Shown: positions 51,611 to 61,716, counted from the stretch's first letter. The stretch: DNA of 64,000 nucleotides from Laspinema olomoucense D3b (GCF_025370785.1 NZ_JAMXFA010000018.1:1-64000), one strand, 5' to 3'. Notes: generated by a model from the letters alone, not told the origin. A program made the numbers and translations.

Positions 51611-52698
51611 TGAACCGAACGCTAAATGCTGTTTTTCCTGCTTTGGGACTGACGATCGCCCTGATGGGAGGTCCGGTAATTTTGCCGATGTTGGCTGTAC
51701 CGCAGGCAGTCGCCCAAACTCGCCCTCAAGATTTCCTGACGGAGGGGGTGCAGAAATTGGAGGCGGAAGACTACGAAGGGGCGATCGCAGATTTGACCCG
51801 GGCGATCGAGTTAGATCCCAAATTGGTGGAGGCTTATACAGCCCGGGGAATTGCTCGTCACCGCAGTGAGGACTATCGGGGGGCGGTGGAAGATTTTACG
51901 GAAGTGCTGGAAATCCAGCCTGAAAATAATCAAATTTATGGGTTACGGGCTTTAGATTATTTATACTTAAGAGAGTATCAGGCGGCGATCGCGGATTTTA
52001 ATCGGGTGATTGAGGAGAATCCTAGGGATGCGGATGCTTATATGCTTAGGGCAGAGGCACAGACGGAACTGGGGCAGTTTCCGCAAGCGCTTCAAGACTA
52101 TAACCGGGCGATCGAACTGGCACCAGATAACCCCACATTTTATAGAAGACGGGGGCAAAGTCTCGCCCGGAGTGGGGATTATCCTGGAAGTATTGAAGAT
52201 TTTAATCGCGTCATTGAACTGGATGCCAATGATGCCCTCGCCTATGTGTTTCGGGGAAATGCTTATGACGATATCGGGGAGAGTGAAGCTGCCCTCGCCG
52301 ATTACGAGAAAGCCTTGGAACTGGACCCGACTTTAGCACAAGCCTATTATAATCGAGGGATTACCCGGCGTCGCTTAGAAGATTATCGTGGGGCGATCGC
52401 CGATTATACAAAAGCGATCGAGATTAATCAAACCGATGCAAATTCCTACTTAAATCGGGGGGTGGCTTATGGGTTACTGGAAGAATTTCCCAATGCGATC
52501 GCCGACTATACCCAAGCCATTCGGTTTAATCCCAACTTAGGAGAAGCCTATTATAATCGCGGGCTGACTTACCAACGGATGGGAGACTCACAATCCGCCC
52601 GGGCGGATTTTCAACAAGCCGCGCAACTCTATCAAAGGCAAGGATTGACAGCCAAATATCAAGATGCGATCAAGGCGATAGAAAATCTCACTCGGTAA
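51610..52698 (+). CDS. Exported TPR-repeat protein
   Basis: A 362-residue protein with a signal peptide (NRTLNAVFPALGLTIALMGG, cut near AVAQ) and about nine consecutive 34-residue TPRs (YEGAIADLTRAIELDPKLVE, YRGAVEDFTEVLEIQPENNQ, FPQALQDYNRAIELAPDNPT ...). Periplasmic TPR scaffolds usually bind partner proteins. It is translationally coupled to bioF (TGATG). No functional link between the two is known; the overlap may reflect compaction only. Confidence 0.88.
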   Translation: MNRTLNAVFPALGLTIALMGGPVILPMLAVPQAVAQTRPQDFLTEGVQKLEAEDYEGAIADLTRAIELDPKLVEAYTARGIARHRSEDYRGAVEDFTEVLEIQPENNQIYGLRALDYLYLREYQAAIADFNRVIEENPRDADAYMLRAEAQTELGQFPQALQDYNRAIELAPDNPTFYRRRGQSLARSGDYPGSIEDFNRVIELDANDALAYVFRGNAYDDIGESEAALADYEKALELDPTLAQAYYNRGITRRRLEDYRGAIADYTKAIEINQTDANSYLNRGVAYGLLEEFPNAIADYTQAIRFNPNLGEAYYNRGLTYQRMGDSQSARADFQQAAQLYQRQGLTAKYQDAIKAIENLTR

Positions 52699-52835
52699 TT
52701 CAAAGTTTCACAAAAGTCCGGCAAAATCCGAGGGGAAAAGTACAAAAGTCACCGGGGTATCCCAAAACATCAAACCAGGATAGAAGCATTTCGATTCCGA
52801 GGTAAACTAGAAAGGTCAACCTATTCCCAAAAGCA

Positions 52836-53702
52836 ATGAAGGCAATCGATGGGGCGATGGAACAGCCGCCCATTTCTAATCGACTGGGCGATCGCATTGG
52901 CAAGGTTTTGATTATTGCGTACAAAGAATCCACGGATTTGCTAGAGAAGACGTTACGTGAGGAAGGGTTAACCCCGGAAGTAATGCGACAGGCAGAAAAT
53001 CCCGCGATGCAGGACTTTTCCTCCAGCTATCGCTGTCTGCTCAATCATCGATCTGCCTGGGAAAAAGCCTTGAATGAACCGCAACCCACCTTAATTATAG
53101 AAGCAGATTTTGTGCCGGTGCAGGGATTTGGAGAACTGCCGTTACCCTATCCAGGCGATCGCACCGATCTGGGAATTGCGTGGCTTTATACCTGTGCCCC
53201 CCAAATTTATAGCGTTTCTCAAGAAGGTTATGCCCAGGGATTTTCTACCGCAATGGTAGCTTATATCATCACCAATCAGAGCGCTGAGTATTTAATCAAA
53301 CTGGCAGAGCGAATCAAAGATGAAATAGGACCGAAAAATTACTCTGCTTGGGATTCAGAAATTGATGCATTTTTGCGCAAAAATAAATTTAACAATTACG
53401 TCCCCTTTCGCAACTATGGAGAACATGGGGGACGTCCTAATCCCGAACATCGTCAAAATCAACTCAGTTCCAGCCATCGCGCAGACGTTCTTTATGGAAA
53501 ACTAGCCTTTTTACCGATGTATGCCTCCGAAGATCACGACGGGAGTTTTCCGGTGTTGGGAGTGCGACTCAAGGCGCGTCTTAAAGGCATCGGGCGTTTA
53601 GTAACGGGACGATATCTGCGGTTACCGATCCTAAAACAGTCGAGTGTTCCAGGCAGACTCCTGAGTTTTGCCATTCGCCGACACCTCACCCTGAGACTGT
53701 GA
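52836..53702 (+). CDS. GT25-like glycosyltransferase, LPS-type
   Basis: A 288-residue protein with GT25-family features: VLIIAYKESTDLLEKTLRE, the conserved FSSSYRCLLNHRSAWEKAL, and the acidic motif LIIEADFVPVQGFGEL, where EAD replaces the usual EDD/DDD sugar-nucleotide motif. The C-terminus has NYSAWDSEIDAFL and a basic tail. GT25 enzymes add sugars during lipooligosaccharide synthesis. The altered acidic motif makes donor type uncertain. ATG at 52836 is taken; ATG 52857 is also possible. It stands alone, 137 bp after the TPR gene. Confidence 0.75.
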   Translation: MKAIDGAMEQPPISNRLGDRIGKVLIIAYKESTDLLEKTLREEGLTPEVMRQAENPAMQDFSSSYRCLLNHRSAWEKALNEPQPTLIIEADFVPVQGFGELPLPYPGDRTDLGIAWLYTCAPQIYSVSQEGYAQGFSTAMVAYIITNQSAEYLIKLAERIKDEIGPKNYSAWDSEIDAFLRKNKFNNYVPFRNYGEHGGRPNPEHRQNQLSSSHRADVLYGKLAFLPMYASEDHDGSFPVLGVRLKARLKGIGRLVTGRYLRLPILKQSSVPGRLLSFAIRRHLTLRL

Positions 53703-53960
53703 GGGGAATGGGTTAGAGTGCCGGTGAAGGAGGAGCTAAGCGGGACAAGAAACGAGGTTTCACCGTCTAGATTTGTGACAAAGAAAGCCCAAATTTTGGA
53801 CAGCAACTGCGTTGGTAACCTTTACTGTACCCCAGGAGGAGAGCAATGGTCAGCAGACGGGGGGATTCTCCCCCTCAACCCGTCGCGATCGCCCCCCTGC
53901 AATTTGTGGAAACTACGTTAGGGTAAAAATAGCGTATATTTTTTCTCCTATTGAATCGTG

Positions 53961-55316
53961 ATGTTGTTAAAACCTCTATCGGCATCCCTGACGGCGATCG
54001 CCCTGGTGATCGGATTGAGTGCCTGTGCCAACAGTCCGAATAGCCAAACCTTAGAACGGACTTTTGCTGCAGATCCGCTGCTGGAAGAGAATGGGGAAAC
54101 TCCAGTGACACCGCCACCGCCTGCGGATCCCGCCTTGGAGGGAGTGGAAGGCTCCTCTGAACTTCCCCAGGATTTCCCAGACACCATCCCCTCCTATCCC
54201 AATGCAGAATTTATCCGGACGATCGCCCCGAATGAGACTCCTGAAGCCCCAAAAGTAGATGAGGGAGTTGTTACCCTCTGGCAAACTTCAGACAGTCTTG
54301 AACAAGTGCTGAACTTTTATCAACAACAGTTTAATCAGCCGAATTGGGAAATCGTACCCCAAACCAATCAAACCGAATCCCCAGCGAATTTAATCGCCCG
54401 TTACGGAATGGATTTGCTCGTGAATATTGACCTCAAACCGCCAATCGGGATGGGGGAAAATCCTCCACAGAAAGGAGAATTTCTGATTAGTTATGTTCGC
54501 GCTAATCCCACGCCAACCACGGGAGAAACCCCCGCAGATCAACCCCCCAAAACGATCGCCATTGAAGCGGCAACCCCAGTTTCTCCACCCGCCTCGGAAC
54601 CCTCCACAACCTCCGCCACCCCCACTGCACTAGAAAAGGTTCCGGAACAGTTGCGACCCTATCTGCGCGACTTAGAAAAAATGGGCATTGCGATCGCCCA
54701 ACCCTCCGGAAATACCAGCGCTAATGCTACCGAATCTACCGTGGATCTCAACCAAGGAATTACTCGAAAGCAATTTGCGCGATGGTTGTTAGAAGTCAAT
54801 AATAAAATCTATGCCAACCAACCGGGAAAACAAGTCCGATTAGCACCTACCACCGCTAACCCAGCCTTTTCCGACGTCAGTACAAACCATCCCGATTTCC
54901 CCGTAATTCAAGGATTAGCCGAAGCCGGGATTATTCCCAGTTCATTGAGTGGGGATAGTAGCGCCACTACATTTCGTCCCGATGCCATAATCACCCGAGA
55001 ACAATTGCTGTTGTGGAAAGTACCCTTAGATCGGCGCAGCAATTTACCCAGCGCATCCGTAGATGCGATTAAAGAAAGCTGGGGGTTCCAAGATGCCAGT
55101 AAAATTGACCCGAATGCGTTGCGGGCAGTCTATGCCGATTATCAGAATGGGGACCGATCGAATATTCGCCGTGCTTTTGGTTATACCACCTTATTTCAAC
55201 CCAAAAAAGAGGTGACTCGGGCTGAAGCGGCTGCTGCCTTGTGGTTTTTTGGGCTACAAGGGGAAGGACTAACGGTTCCAGATGCCATGACAAATCCCAG
55301 TCCTGTAGCACCGTAA
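53961..55316 (+). CDS. SLH-domain lipoprotein
   Basis: A 451-residue lipoprotein: signal with lipobox VIGLSAC. A middle domain holds LPQDFPDTIPSYPNAEF and VVTLWQTSDSLEQVLNFYQQQFN, a pattern found in other cyanobacterial lipoproteins. Then a Thr/Pro linker and SLH-like repeats at about 270-440: GITRKQFARWLLEVNNKIY, FSDVSTNHPDFPVIQGLAEAGII, FRPDAIITREQLLLWKV, VTRAEAAAALWFFG. It should be tethered to a membrane and bind cell-wall polymer. ATG 53961 is preferred to the adjacent GTG 53958. Confidence 0.88.
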   Translation: MLLKPLSASLTAIALVIGLSACANSPNSQTLERTFAADPLLEENGETPVTPPPPADPALEGVEGSSELPQDFPDTIPSYPNAEFIRTIAPNETPEAPKVDEGVVTLWQTSDSLEQVLNFYQQQFNQPNWEIVPQTNQTESPANLIARYGMDLLVNIDLKPPIGMGENPPQKGEFLISYVRANPTPTTGETPADQPPKTIAIEAATPVSPPASEPSTTSATPTALEKVPEQLRPYLRDLEKMGIAIAQPSGNTSANATESTVDLNQGITRKQFARWLLEVNNKIYANQPGKQVRLAPTTANPAFSDVSTNHPDFPVIQGLAEAGIIPSSLSGDSSATTFRPDAIITREQLLLWKVPLDRRSNLPSASVDAIKESWGFQDASKIDPNALRAVYADYQNGDRSNIRRAFGYTTLFQPKKEVTRAEAAAALWFFGLQGEGLTVPDAMTNPSPVAP

Positions 55317-55366
55317 AGGCGGTAAGGGAGAGCATTTGGGGTAATATCTACCGAAAGCCCCAACGG

Positions 55367-56014
55367 ATGAAATCGACAGGGGATAGTTCCCCTCTCCTTG
55401 AGATAGATACCGGGTCAAGGTTTAGGACAAAAGTGAGTCAACGTTTATCAGTGGGTCAAAAATTTTTGAGGTTATTCCTCACTACGGTACTGGTGATGCT
55501 GGTGGGATGGATTCCCGTGCAAATTGCGATCGCCCGCCTGTTGAACCCGCTTCCTCAAGCGATCGTGGTTTTAGAAGGACATCCCCACCGCATGAGCTTT
55601 GCCGCCCAGTTTTGGCAGCAGCAGCCCCAGTTGGATATCTGGCTGTCGGGAGTTGGGGTGGATAATCCGGGCTATCGTCAGATTTTCCAAGCAGCGGGAG
55701 TCCCCGAAGCGCAACTGCATTTTGAAGTGCGATCAACGGATACAGTGAAAAATTTTACCGATATGCGTCAGGAGTTGGTTGCCCGGGGTCTGCGCCATGT
55801 GTATTTAATCACATCGGATTATCATATTCGCCGATCCTGGGCGATCGCCTTTTTCGTGTTTGGCAGTCGCGGTATGATCATCACCCCGATTGCCGTACCT
55901 TCTGGGGGGTTGCCCTCGGAGTCCCCTAGGCGAGTTCTTCGCGACTGCTTGCGTTCAATTCTGTGGATCTTTACCCGCTATTCCGGGGCAGATCTTAATC
56001 CCAATTTGCCCTAA
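55367..56014 (+). CDS. YdcF/ElyC (DUF218) family membrane protein
   Basis: A 215-residue protein with one N-terminal transmembrane segment (FLTTVLVMLVGWIPVQIAIA) and a DUF218 domain: AIVVLEGHPHRMSFAAQFW, IWLSGVGVDNPGYR, RSTDTVKNFTDM, HVYLITSDYHIRRSWAIA. E. coli members (ElyC, SanA, YdcF) act in envelope maintenance, ElyC in peptidoglycan assembly. ATG 55367 is selected from a longer frame that runs back into the SLH gene. It lies 50 bp after that gene, so cotranscription is possible. Confidence 0.85.
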   Translation: MKSTGDSSPLLEIDTGSRFRTKVSQRLSVGQKFLRLFLTTVLVMLVGWIPVQIAIARLLNPLPQAIVVLEGHPHRMSFAAQFWQQQPQLDIWLSGVGVDNPGYRQIFQAAGVPEAQLHFEVRSTDTVKNFTDMRQELVARGLRHVYLITSDYHIRRSWAIAFFVFGSRGMIITPIAVPSGGLPSESPRRVLRDCLRSILWIFTRYSGADLNPNLP

Positions 56015-56096
56015 GTTTTCGGGCAACAAACTTGAGGAGTGACTGATCTGGATCTGTCGGAAAATAGCAGGGGAAATCTTAATTAGGTAAATAATC

Positions 56097-57140
56097 ATGT
56101 CAGTGTTAGAGTACGATCGCTTATTCGAGACGATTGAAACCTTAGTCTTGCATCATTCGCCCAGTGGGGATGAGGGCGAAATCGATCGCTGGTTATTGAA
56201 TCAATTTCAGGAGATTGGGGTGGAGGTATGGCAGGATGCGGCAGGAAATGTGATTGCCAAAACTCCGGGACGCCCGGGGGGAAAGTCCCTAGGGATTACG
56301 GGACATAAGGATGAAATTGGGGCGATCGTCAAAACCATCGAACCCACGGGACGAGTCCAAGTCCGCAAATTGGGCGGTTCGTTCCCTTGGATTTATGGGG
56401 AGGGAGTGGTGGATTTTTTAGGCGATCGCCAGGTTGTCAGTGGCATCCTCAGTTTTGGGTCCCGTCACATCTCCCACGAATCCCCCCAACAGGCATTTCA
56501 GAAAGATAAACCCCTAAATTGGGAAGATGCCTGGGTGGAAACCAAATGCACCCCGGAAGCATTAGCCGAGGCTGGGGTCCGTCCCGGTACTCGCATGGTG
56601 GTGGGCAAACATCGGAAAAAACCCTTGCGGATGGGGGATTACATCGCCAGTTACACCCTGGACAATAAAGCATCGGTGGCAATTTTGTTAGCCCTGGCGG
56701 AAACCGTGAAGAATCCCCCGGGCGATATTTATTGGGTGGCATCGGCAAAGGAAGAAGTCGGGGCAGTGGGGGCCTTGTATTTTACTAACCGTCAACGGTT
56801 GGATGCCTTAATTGCTTTAGAAATTTGTCCCGTGGCCCCGGAATATCCGATCGCCGAGGGGGAGGTTCCCGTGTTGCTGTCTCAGGATGGGTATGGGATT
56901 TACGATGAAGGGTTGAATCGGGAGATTCGGCAGGCGGCAGAACAAGAGGCAGTCGCCTTGCAACTGGCAACCATTAGCGGATTTGGCAGTGATGCCTCCA
57001 TCGCCATGAAATTCGGTCATGTCGCCCGGGCTGCCTGTTTGGGCTTTCCCACCCAGAATACTCACGGCTATGAAATTGCCCATATCGGGGCGATCGCCAA
57101 CTGCATTCGCATTCTCCAACGGTACTGCCTCCAGGAATAA
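56097..57140 (+). CDS. M42-family metallo-aminopeptidase
   Basis: A 347-residue M42 peptidase (glutamyl aminopeptidase / TET type). Binuclear metal ligands are visible: His70 and Asp72 in TGHKDEIG, Asp189 in YTLDNKAS, Glu219-Glu220 in SAKEEVGAVGA, Glu242 in ALEICPV and His323 in THGYEIAH. These peptidases form large cytosolic cages that trim peptides from their N-terminus. The ATG is preceded by AGGTAAATAATC. Family members are sometimes called CelM endoglucanases; peptidase activity is the better call. Confidence 0.9.
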   Translation: MSVLEYDRLFETIETLVLHHSPSGDEGEIDRWLLNQFQEIGVEVWQDAAGNVIAKTPGRPGGKSLGITGHKDEIGAIVKTIEPTGRVQVRKLGGSFPWIYGEGVVDFLGDRQVVSGILSFGSRHISHESPQQAFQKDKPLNWEDAWVETKCTPEALAEAGVRPGTRMVVGKHRKKPLRMGDYIASYTLDNKASVAILLALAETVKNPPGDIYWVASAKEEVGAVGALYFTNRQRLDALIALEICPVAPEYPIAEGEVPVLLSQDGYGIYDEGLNREIRQAAEQEAVALQLATISGFGSDASIAMKFGHVARAACLGFPTQNTHGYEIAHIGAIANCIRILQRYCLQE

Positions 57141-57310
57141 CCCCGATTAGGATGCTCAGGGATTGGAAATTCATCAGGTCCCATCCCGCGATGTAGCCTC
57201 CCCGATGGCCGCAGCAGGGCTACATCAATAATTTTTAAGCGCTTAAATCCTTGCTAGGCATGACTTTCAGCAATCCGACTAAAATTTCTAAAATTTTTTT
57301 GAAAAAGGGG

Positions 57311-57339
57311 TTGACAATACTAGGCTACCTGGTTAATAT
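57311..57339 (+). promoter_or_regulatory. Promoter of tRNA-Glu
   Basis: -35 TTGACA (57311-57316) and -10 TAATAT (57334-57339) with 17-bp spacing, about 68 bp before the tRNA 5-prime end. Perfect -35 consensus, fitting a strongly expressed stable RNA. Confidence 0.75.
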
Positions 57340-57406
57340 ATAAAAGGTGCTGAGGGCAAGCGAAAAACAACCGCGAAAGACGACCTCAACAAAGCACGAA
57401 ACACCT

Positions 57407-57479
57407 GCCCCCATCGTCTAGAGGCCTAGGACACCTCCCTTTCACGGAGGCGACGGGGATTCGAATTCCCCTGGGGGTA
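57407..57479 (+). tRNA. trnE: tRNA-Glu (UUC anticodon)
   Basis: A 73-base cloverleaf: acceptor GCCCCCA pairs with TGGGGGT, anticodon stem CCTCC/GGAGG around loop CTTTCAC with anticodon TTC, T-arm GGGGATTCGAATTCCCC, discriminator A. CCA is not encoded. In cyanobacteria glutamyl-tRNA also feeds the C5 pathway to haem and chlorophyll. Confidence 0.97.
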
Positions 57480-57505
57480 TTATACCGCAGTTCGGCAGGA
57501 TTCAT

Positions 57506-57538
57506 AAAAAAGGCAGCTCAAAAGGAGCTGCCTTTTTT
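57506..57538 (+). terminator. Intrinsic terminator after tRNA-Glu
   Basis: Stem GGCAGCTC / GAGCTGCC (57512-57519 and 57525-57532), flanked by A and T tracts that can extend it, so it works on both strands. It also faces the convergent UbiB-type gene. Confidence 0.9.
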
Positions 57539-57600
57539 AATGCAATCAGGTTAAGTCCCCTGATTGAACCCTGGGGGAAAATCAGCGGTAATCCCTGGGA

Positions 57601-59274
57601 TTATTCCGAGAGGTTATCCAACTTTTCCTGAACCGATAGATTGAGTAAAGAGCGCAGGAAAATCAGAAACGTGAAACCGGAGAGGGTAAAGAAGGCGATC
57701 GCCCCGCCTGGATAGGTCCCAATCCACAGCACTGCACCCGCCACCAGAAAAAAGCCACTGACGCAAGCATAAATCAAACTTTTAATCCCTAAATTCAGCC
57801 GTTTCAGGAGGCGATCGCTTTCCAAGGAACGTACGCGAAATTCCAACTCCCCCCGTTCAATCCGTTGTTCCATCCGGCGGATAATTTCCCCTTGCCTGGG
57901 TTGTTGTAATCGATATTTAACAAACTCTCGCGCCTGTTGAGTTAGGCCACTAATCAGACTGGTTTTACCTCGGGCCATTGTTACCCTGCGGATGAACGGT
58001 TTAGCACAGGCAACGGGATTATATTGAGGGTCTAAAGTCCGGGCAATTCCATCGAGGGTAGTGAGGGATTTGAGAATAAACGTCATTTGGGCCGGTAAGC
58101 GAAAGGGTTGCTGCTGAAACATCGCATACAACTCGCTTCGCAGTTCCCGTAATGCCCTAATTTCTAAGGGCTTTTCCGTGAAATTTTCTAATAAAAAGGT
58201 AATCATGCGGCGCACGGGTTTCATATCCGGAACCGGCACGACTAATCCCATCTCAATTAAGCTATTGAGAACCGCTTCTGTATCTTTTCTTAAAACGGCA
58301 AAGAAGGTGCGGATCATCTGGTCTTTGGCCAGAGACTTCATTTCCGCCATCATGCCAAAATCGTAAAAGATGATACTGCCTTCCTGATTGACTGCCATAT
58401 TCCCCGGATGGGGGTCAGCCTGAAAGAATCCATCTTCTAGCAATTGTTTGAGATAGCAGCAAATTCCTAGGACATTGACTTGCTGGACATCGATGCCACA
58501 GGATTCTAAAGTTTGGCGATCGTTAATTTTGATGCCCGGTAAATATTCCATCGCTAAAACCTTACGACTCGTGTAGCGCCAATAGATTTTAGGAACGATG
58601 ATATTAGAGTAATCTTTAAAATTGTCGCGGAAGCGATCGGCGTTTTTGCCTTCTTGAACGTAATCGATTTCTTGAGATAAAAAATTAACAAACTCCTGAT
58701 AAATTTCTTGGAGTTCGTATTTGCGAGTCCAGGGGAAAAAGCGATTGCAAATTTTCACGAGGTCTTGCAATGCTTGAAAATCGAGTTGAAATAATTTTTC
58801 TAACCCCGGACGCTGGACCTTGATGACCACATCTTCCCCACTATGGAGGCGAGCTTTGTGGACTTGACCCAGACTTGCAGCAGCGATGGGGAATTCATCA
58901 AAATCGCGAAAGAGGGAGTAAAGGGAGTTGCCGAGTTCGGACTCAATGACGGCGATCGCCTCAAGGGAACTAAATTCCGGGACCTGATCCTGCAAGGTTG
59001 CCAATGCTTTAACGTATTCTTTGGGGAGAATATCGGCCCGGGTAGAGAGGGCCTGACCGATTTTAATAAAAGTCGGGCCTAAATCCAGGAGGGTTCCCAC
59101 TAACCATTCGGCCCGCCGATAGCGGTGATGGGAGGTCTTACCAGCCACCTTGTCATCCCACCACAAATAGAACATGAACTGGGCTGCCGAGCTAAAAATA
59201 TCAAGCTGACGCCCTAGCAAAGAATAGTTAGAGCGTTGCCACCGGAGTGGTTTCGGTGCCGTCTTTACCACCAT
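57601..59274 (-). CDS. ABC1/UbiB-family atypical kinase
   Basis: A 557-residue member of the UbiB/COQ8 (AarF) family: signature TFIKIGQALSTRADILP (KxGQ), alanine-rich loop AAASLGQVHKA, Lys in VVIKVQRPG, catalytic-loop QADPHPGN and metal-binding FYDFGMM. Two transmembrane helices end the protein (IYACVSGFFLVAGAVLWIG, FFTLSGFTFLIFL). UbiB proteins support quinone or prenyl-lipid biosynthesis; cyanobacterial and plastid members affect plastoquinone and tocopherol metabolism. ATG 59274 replaces a TTG 14 codons upstream, because homologues begin near PLRWQRSNYSLLGRQ. Confidence 0.9.
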   Translation of the reverse strand: MVVKTAPKPLRWQRSNYSLLGRQLDIFSSAAQFMFYLWWDDKVAGKTSHHRYRRAEWLVGTLLDLGPTFIKIGQALSTRADILPKEYVKALATLQDQVPEFSSLEAIAVIESELGNSLYSLFRDFDEFPIAAASLGQVHKARLHSGEDVVIKVQRPGLEKLFQLDFQALQDLVKICNRFFPWTRKYELQEIYQEFVNFLSQEIDYVQEGKNADRFRDNFKDYSNIIVPKIYWRYTSRKVLAMEYLPGIKINDRQTLESCGIDVQQVNVLGICCYLKQLLEDGFFQADPHPGNMAVNQEGSIIFYDFGMMAEMKSLAKDQMIRTFFAVLRKDTEAVLNSLIEMGLVVPVPDMKPVRRMITFLLENFTEKPLEIRALRELRSELYAMFQQQPFRLPAQMTFILKSLTTLDGIARTLDPQYNPVACAKPFIRRVTMARGKTSLISGLTQQAREFVKYRLQQPRQGEIIRRMEQRIERGELEFRVRSLESDRLLKRLNLGIKSLIYACVSGFFLVAGAVLWIGTYPGGAIAFFTLSGFTFLIFLRSLLNLSVQEKLDNLSE

Positions 59275-59496
59275 TTTTCGGTCAAGCGATGTGAATTCAC
59301 CCCGAACAAGCGACAAGTTCTTTACCTCAAATTGTACGATCTAGGCCATCGGATGGCGATCGCCCACCCTACTGTCTTTCATTAAAACATGAAATCGGGC
59401 CAGGGGGAGTGCCACCGAGGGGGGAAAGAGACCTAACCCCCTTCCCACCCCTCCCCTAAGAGGAGAGGGCCTTCCAAGAGGTTTCTCCCCTCACAA

Positions 59497-61716
59497 CTAA
59501 CCCAGGGCATTGTCCACCAACTGAGGTAAGGTCAGGGTAAAGCAGGTTTCCCAAGCTGTAGAGTTTTGGATGGGGGTACTGGAGACAGCAATCGAGCCAT
59601 TGAGATGTTGAACCAAACATTTCACCAGGGCCAAACCTAAGCCAGTCCCGCCGATCGCCTGTTGGGTGACCCCTTGACCCCGGCGAAACTTTTCAAAAAT
59701 ATGAGGGAGGTCCTCGGGAGAGATGCCTGCACCCGTATTAGTTAACGTCACGATCACTTGGTTTTGTTGTAAATCAATTTGGTGAGACGCTCGTAAATAA
59801 ACCGTCGTCCCGGGGTCAGAATATTTGCCCGCATTGGTGAGCAGTTCGTGCAGGATCCGCTCAAAACTTTCGGCGTCCGTGTTGAGTTTAAAAAATTTCT
59901 TACCAAGGGCTTTGGGGGCGCGTTTAGGCAAGTCCAAGGTGAGATTTAATCCCTTTTCCTCAAATTTGTCCTGAAACGAGTTAGCAATTTCGGTGAGGAC
60001 GAGTTTCAGGTCCAGGTTTTGGACATGAATGGTGGCTTGATTGGACTCATACTCCTGAAGTTTGAGCAAATCGCGGACTAAATTGCTTTCTCTGCGCCAT
60101 TCGGACTCTAGGATATCCAGATAGCGGGTTTGGCGATCGGGAGTAATTCCCGGTTGCCGCAACATCTGGATTGCCACCTTCATGCTAGTGAGGGGGGTAT
60201 TGAGTTCGTGGGAGAGAGTGGTGAGGAATTCATCCTTGAGTTGGTTTAATTGGCGCAGTTGGTCAATTTGCTGACGGGTTTTTTCGTAGAGTTTGGCTTG
60301 AACGTCCAAAGAGCGCTGTAATTGAGCCGTGCGTTCTTCGACCAATGCCTGAACTTGCTGCATAGTTTGTCGGTGGAGGATAGCGGTGCTCAATTGGGCC
60401 GCTACTAATTCGACGAGACGGAGTTCCTCCACTTGCCACTGACGGGGTGTACTGTGTTCTAGGACAAGAAAGCCCAAAACCTTGCCTGGGCCGGATCCGG
60501 CACTGGTAATCCCGACCAAGGGAAAGGTGAGGAGGGCTGGCATAGATTCGGGAGAGAAGATCGGGGAGGTGCCGATCTCAGGATTGAGGGCGAGGAGGGT
60601 ACGGCGATCGGCGATCGCCAAGGAACTGGGGGCGGCTAAAAAGGCTTGCTGACACCAGTAACATTCGGACAACCAAAACGAGCGATCGCATGGGGGACCG
60701 GAGGACTGGCCCTCTCCAAGGGGGGTGAAAGACTCCAAATCCTCTTGGGCGTGGGGGATACTGTCAGAGACAACCGTTACTTTGGCTTTAGGAATGCGTG
60801 AGGCTGCCGAATCCGGGGGCCGTTCGGAATCACCCTCTCGGGAAGCGGGGATCCGGTTGCTGGGCTGGACGCCCGGTTTAAACAGGGGGTCGGCATATTT
60901 TAAGAGCAGAATGCGACCGCGATCGGCTTGCAACGTTTCAGCCAGACTAGGGATTGCCATCTGAAGTATTCGTTCAATATCGGCCCCGCGATGAATTGCG
61001 ATCGTGAGCTCGTGGATCAGGGTTTGATATTTTTCTTTTTGGCGAACCTGTTGTTCTAAGGATCCGACTGCCTGAGTCTGAAGGACCTGATTGAAGGCGA
61101 TCGCCACTTGTTCGGACAGGGCCGTTAGGTTCATCATTTCCATTGAGGTCCAATATGACCCCTGGGATTGCTGCAAATTTTCCACCCGGGTCCTCCCATC
61201 TGAGGGCTTCTTTCGTTCCAACCCGACTCGAAGACATCCACGCATCACAATAATGGCTCCGTTAATCTCTCCCTGGAATCGGGTGGTGATGCCCAAGACT
61301 CTCCGTACTGGCACCCCCCACCCGGCCTCACCCCCGAAGACCTCTGTCCATGCCCTCTGGGTATCAGAAATCGCCACCAGGTTTGCACCGGCCAGGATTT
61401 CTAACCAATTTACTCCTTGCAGAGTTGCCAATTCCTCGGGCAAGAATGGGGCATTTGGGCCTGGGGATTGCCAAATGTGGGTCTGTAGACCTGGGTCTTG
61501 GGGGTCTCGAACCACCATCACACAACAATCGGCGGGGAATAAAGAGCCAACCCACTCCAGAATGCCGCGCAACACGCTCCCGGTCTCGGTTTGCGTCAGG
61601 AGGATTTGGGCAATTTGTCTCCCTAAATCAGCGCGGTGGAACTCTTGCATGAATCGAGCCGGGGATTCGGGCCTCAGAACGGGTGAACTCAGGTGTATAG
61701 TAAAAGACTCAGCCAT
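59497..61716 (-). CDS. GAF-domain sensor histidine kinase
   Basis: A 739-residue cytosolic kinase. A first GAF-like unit (about 30-220) includes ILEWVGSLFPADCCVMVV; a second (about 240-470) includes LQMAIPSLAETLQADRGRILLL; a coiled linker leads to the HisKA domain with LSHELNTPLTSMKVAIQML (phospho-acceptor His) and the HATPase_c with LHELLTNAGKYSDPGT (N box), GAGISPEDLPHIFEKFRRG and GGTGLGLAL. No transmembrane helix. The second GAF contains a Cys in LSECYWCQQAF near where bilin-binding Cys sit, but without a clear CH pair I do not call it a phytochrome. No response regulator is adjacent. ATG 61716 is chosen; a GTG 46 codons upstream is possible. Confidence 0.88.
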   Translation of the reverse strand: MAESFTIHLSSPVLRPESPARFMQEFHRADLGRQIAQILLTQTETGSVLRGILEWVGSLFPADCCVMVVRDPQDPGLQTHIWQSPGPNAPFLPEELATLQGVNWLEILAGANLVAISDTQRAWTEVFGGEAGWGVPVRRVLGITTRFQGEINGAIIVMRGCLRVGLERKKPSDGRTRVENLQQSQGSYWTSMEMMNLTALSEQVAIAFNQVLQTQAVGSLEQQVRQKEKYQTLIHELTIAIHRGADIERILQMAIPSLAETLQADRGRILLLKYADPLFKPGVQPSNRIPASREGDSERPPDSAASRIPKAKVTVVSDSIPHAQEDLESFTPLGEGQSSGPPCDRSFWLSECYWCQQAFLAAPSSLAIADRRTLLALNPEIGTSPIFSPESMPALLTFPLVGITSAGSGPGKVLGFLVLEHSTPRQWQVEELRLVELVAAQLSTAILHRQTMQQVQALVEERTAQLQRSLDVQAKLYEKTRQQIDQLRQLNQLKDEFLTTLSHELNTPLTSMKVAIQMLRQPGITPDRQTRYLDILESEWRRESNLVRDLLKLQEYESNQATIHVQNLDLKLVLTEIANSFQDKFEEKGLNLTLDLPKRAPKALGKKFFKLNTDAESFERILHELLTNAGKYSDPGTTVYLRASHQIDLQQNQVIVTLTNTGAGISPEDLPHIFEKFRRGQGVTQQAIGGTGLGLALVKCLVQHLNGSIAVSSTPIQNSTAWETCFTLTLPQLVDNALG

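Noticed and set aside
59497-61716. Possible phytochrome-type chromophore domain in the histidine kinase
   Set aside because: The GAF domain has cysteines (SECYWCQ) but no clear Cys-His chromophore motif, so only a generic GAF is supported.
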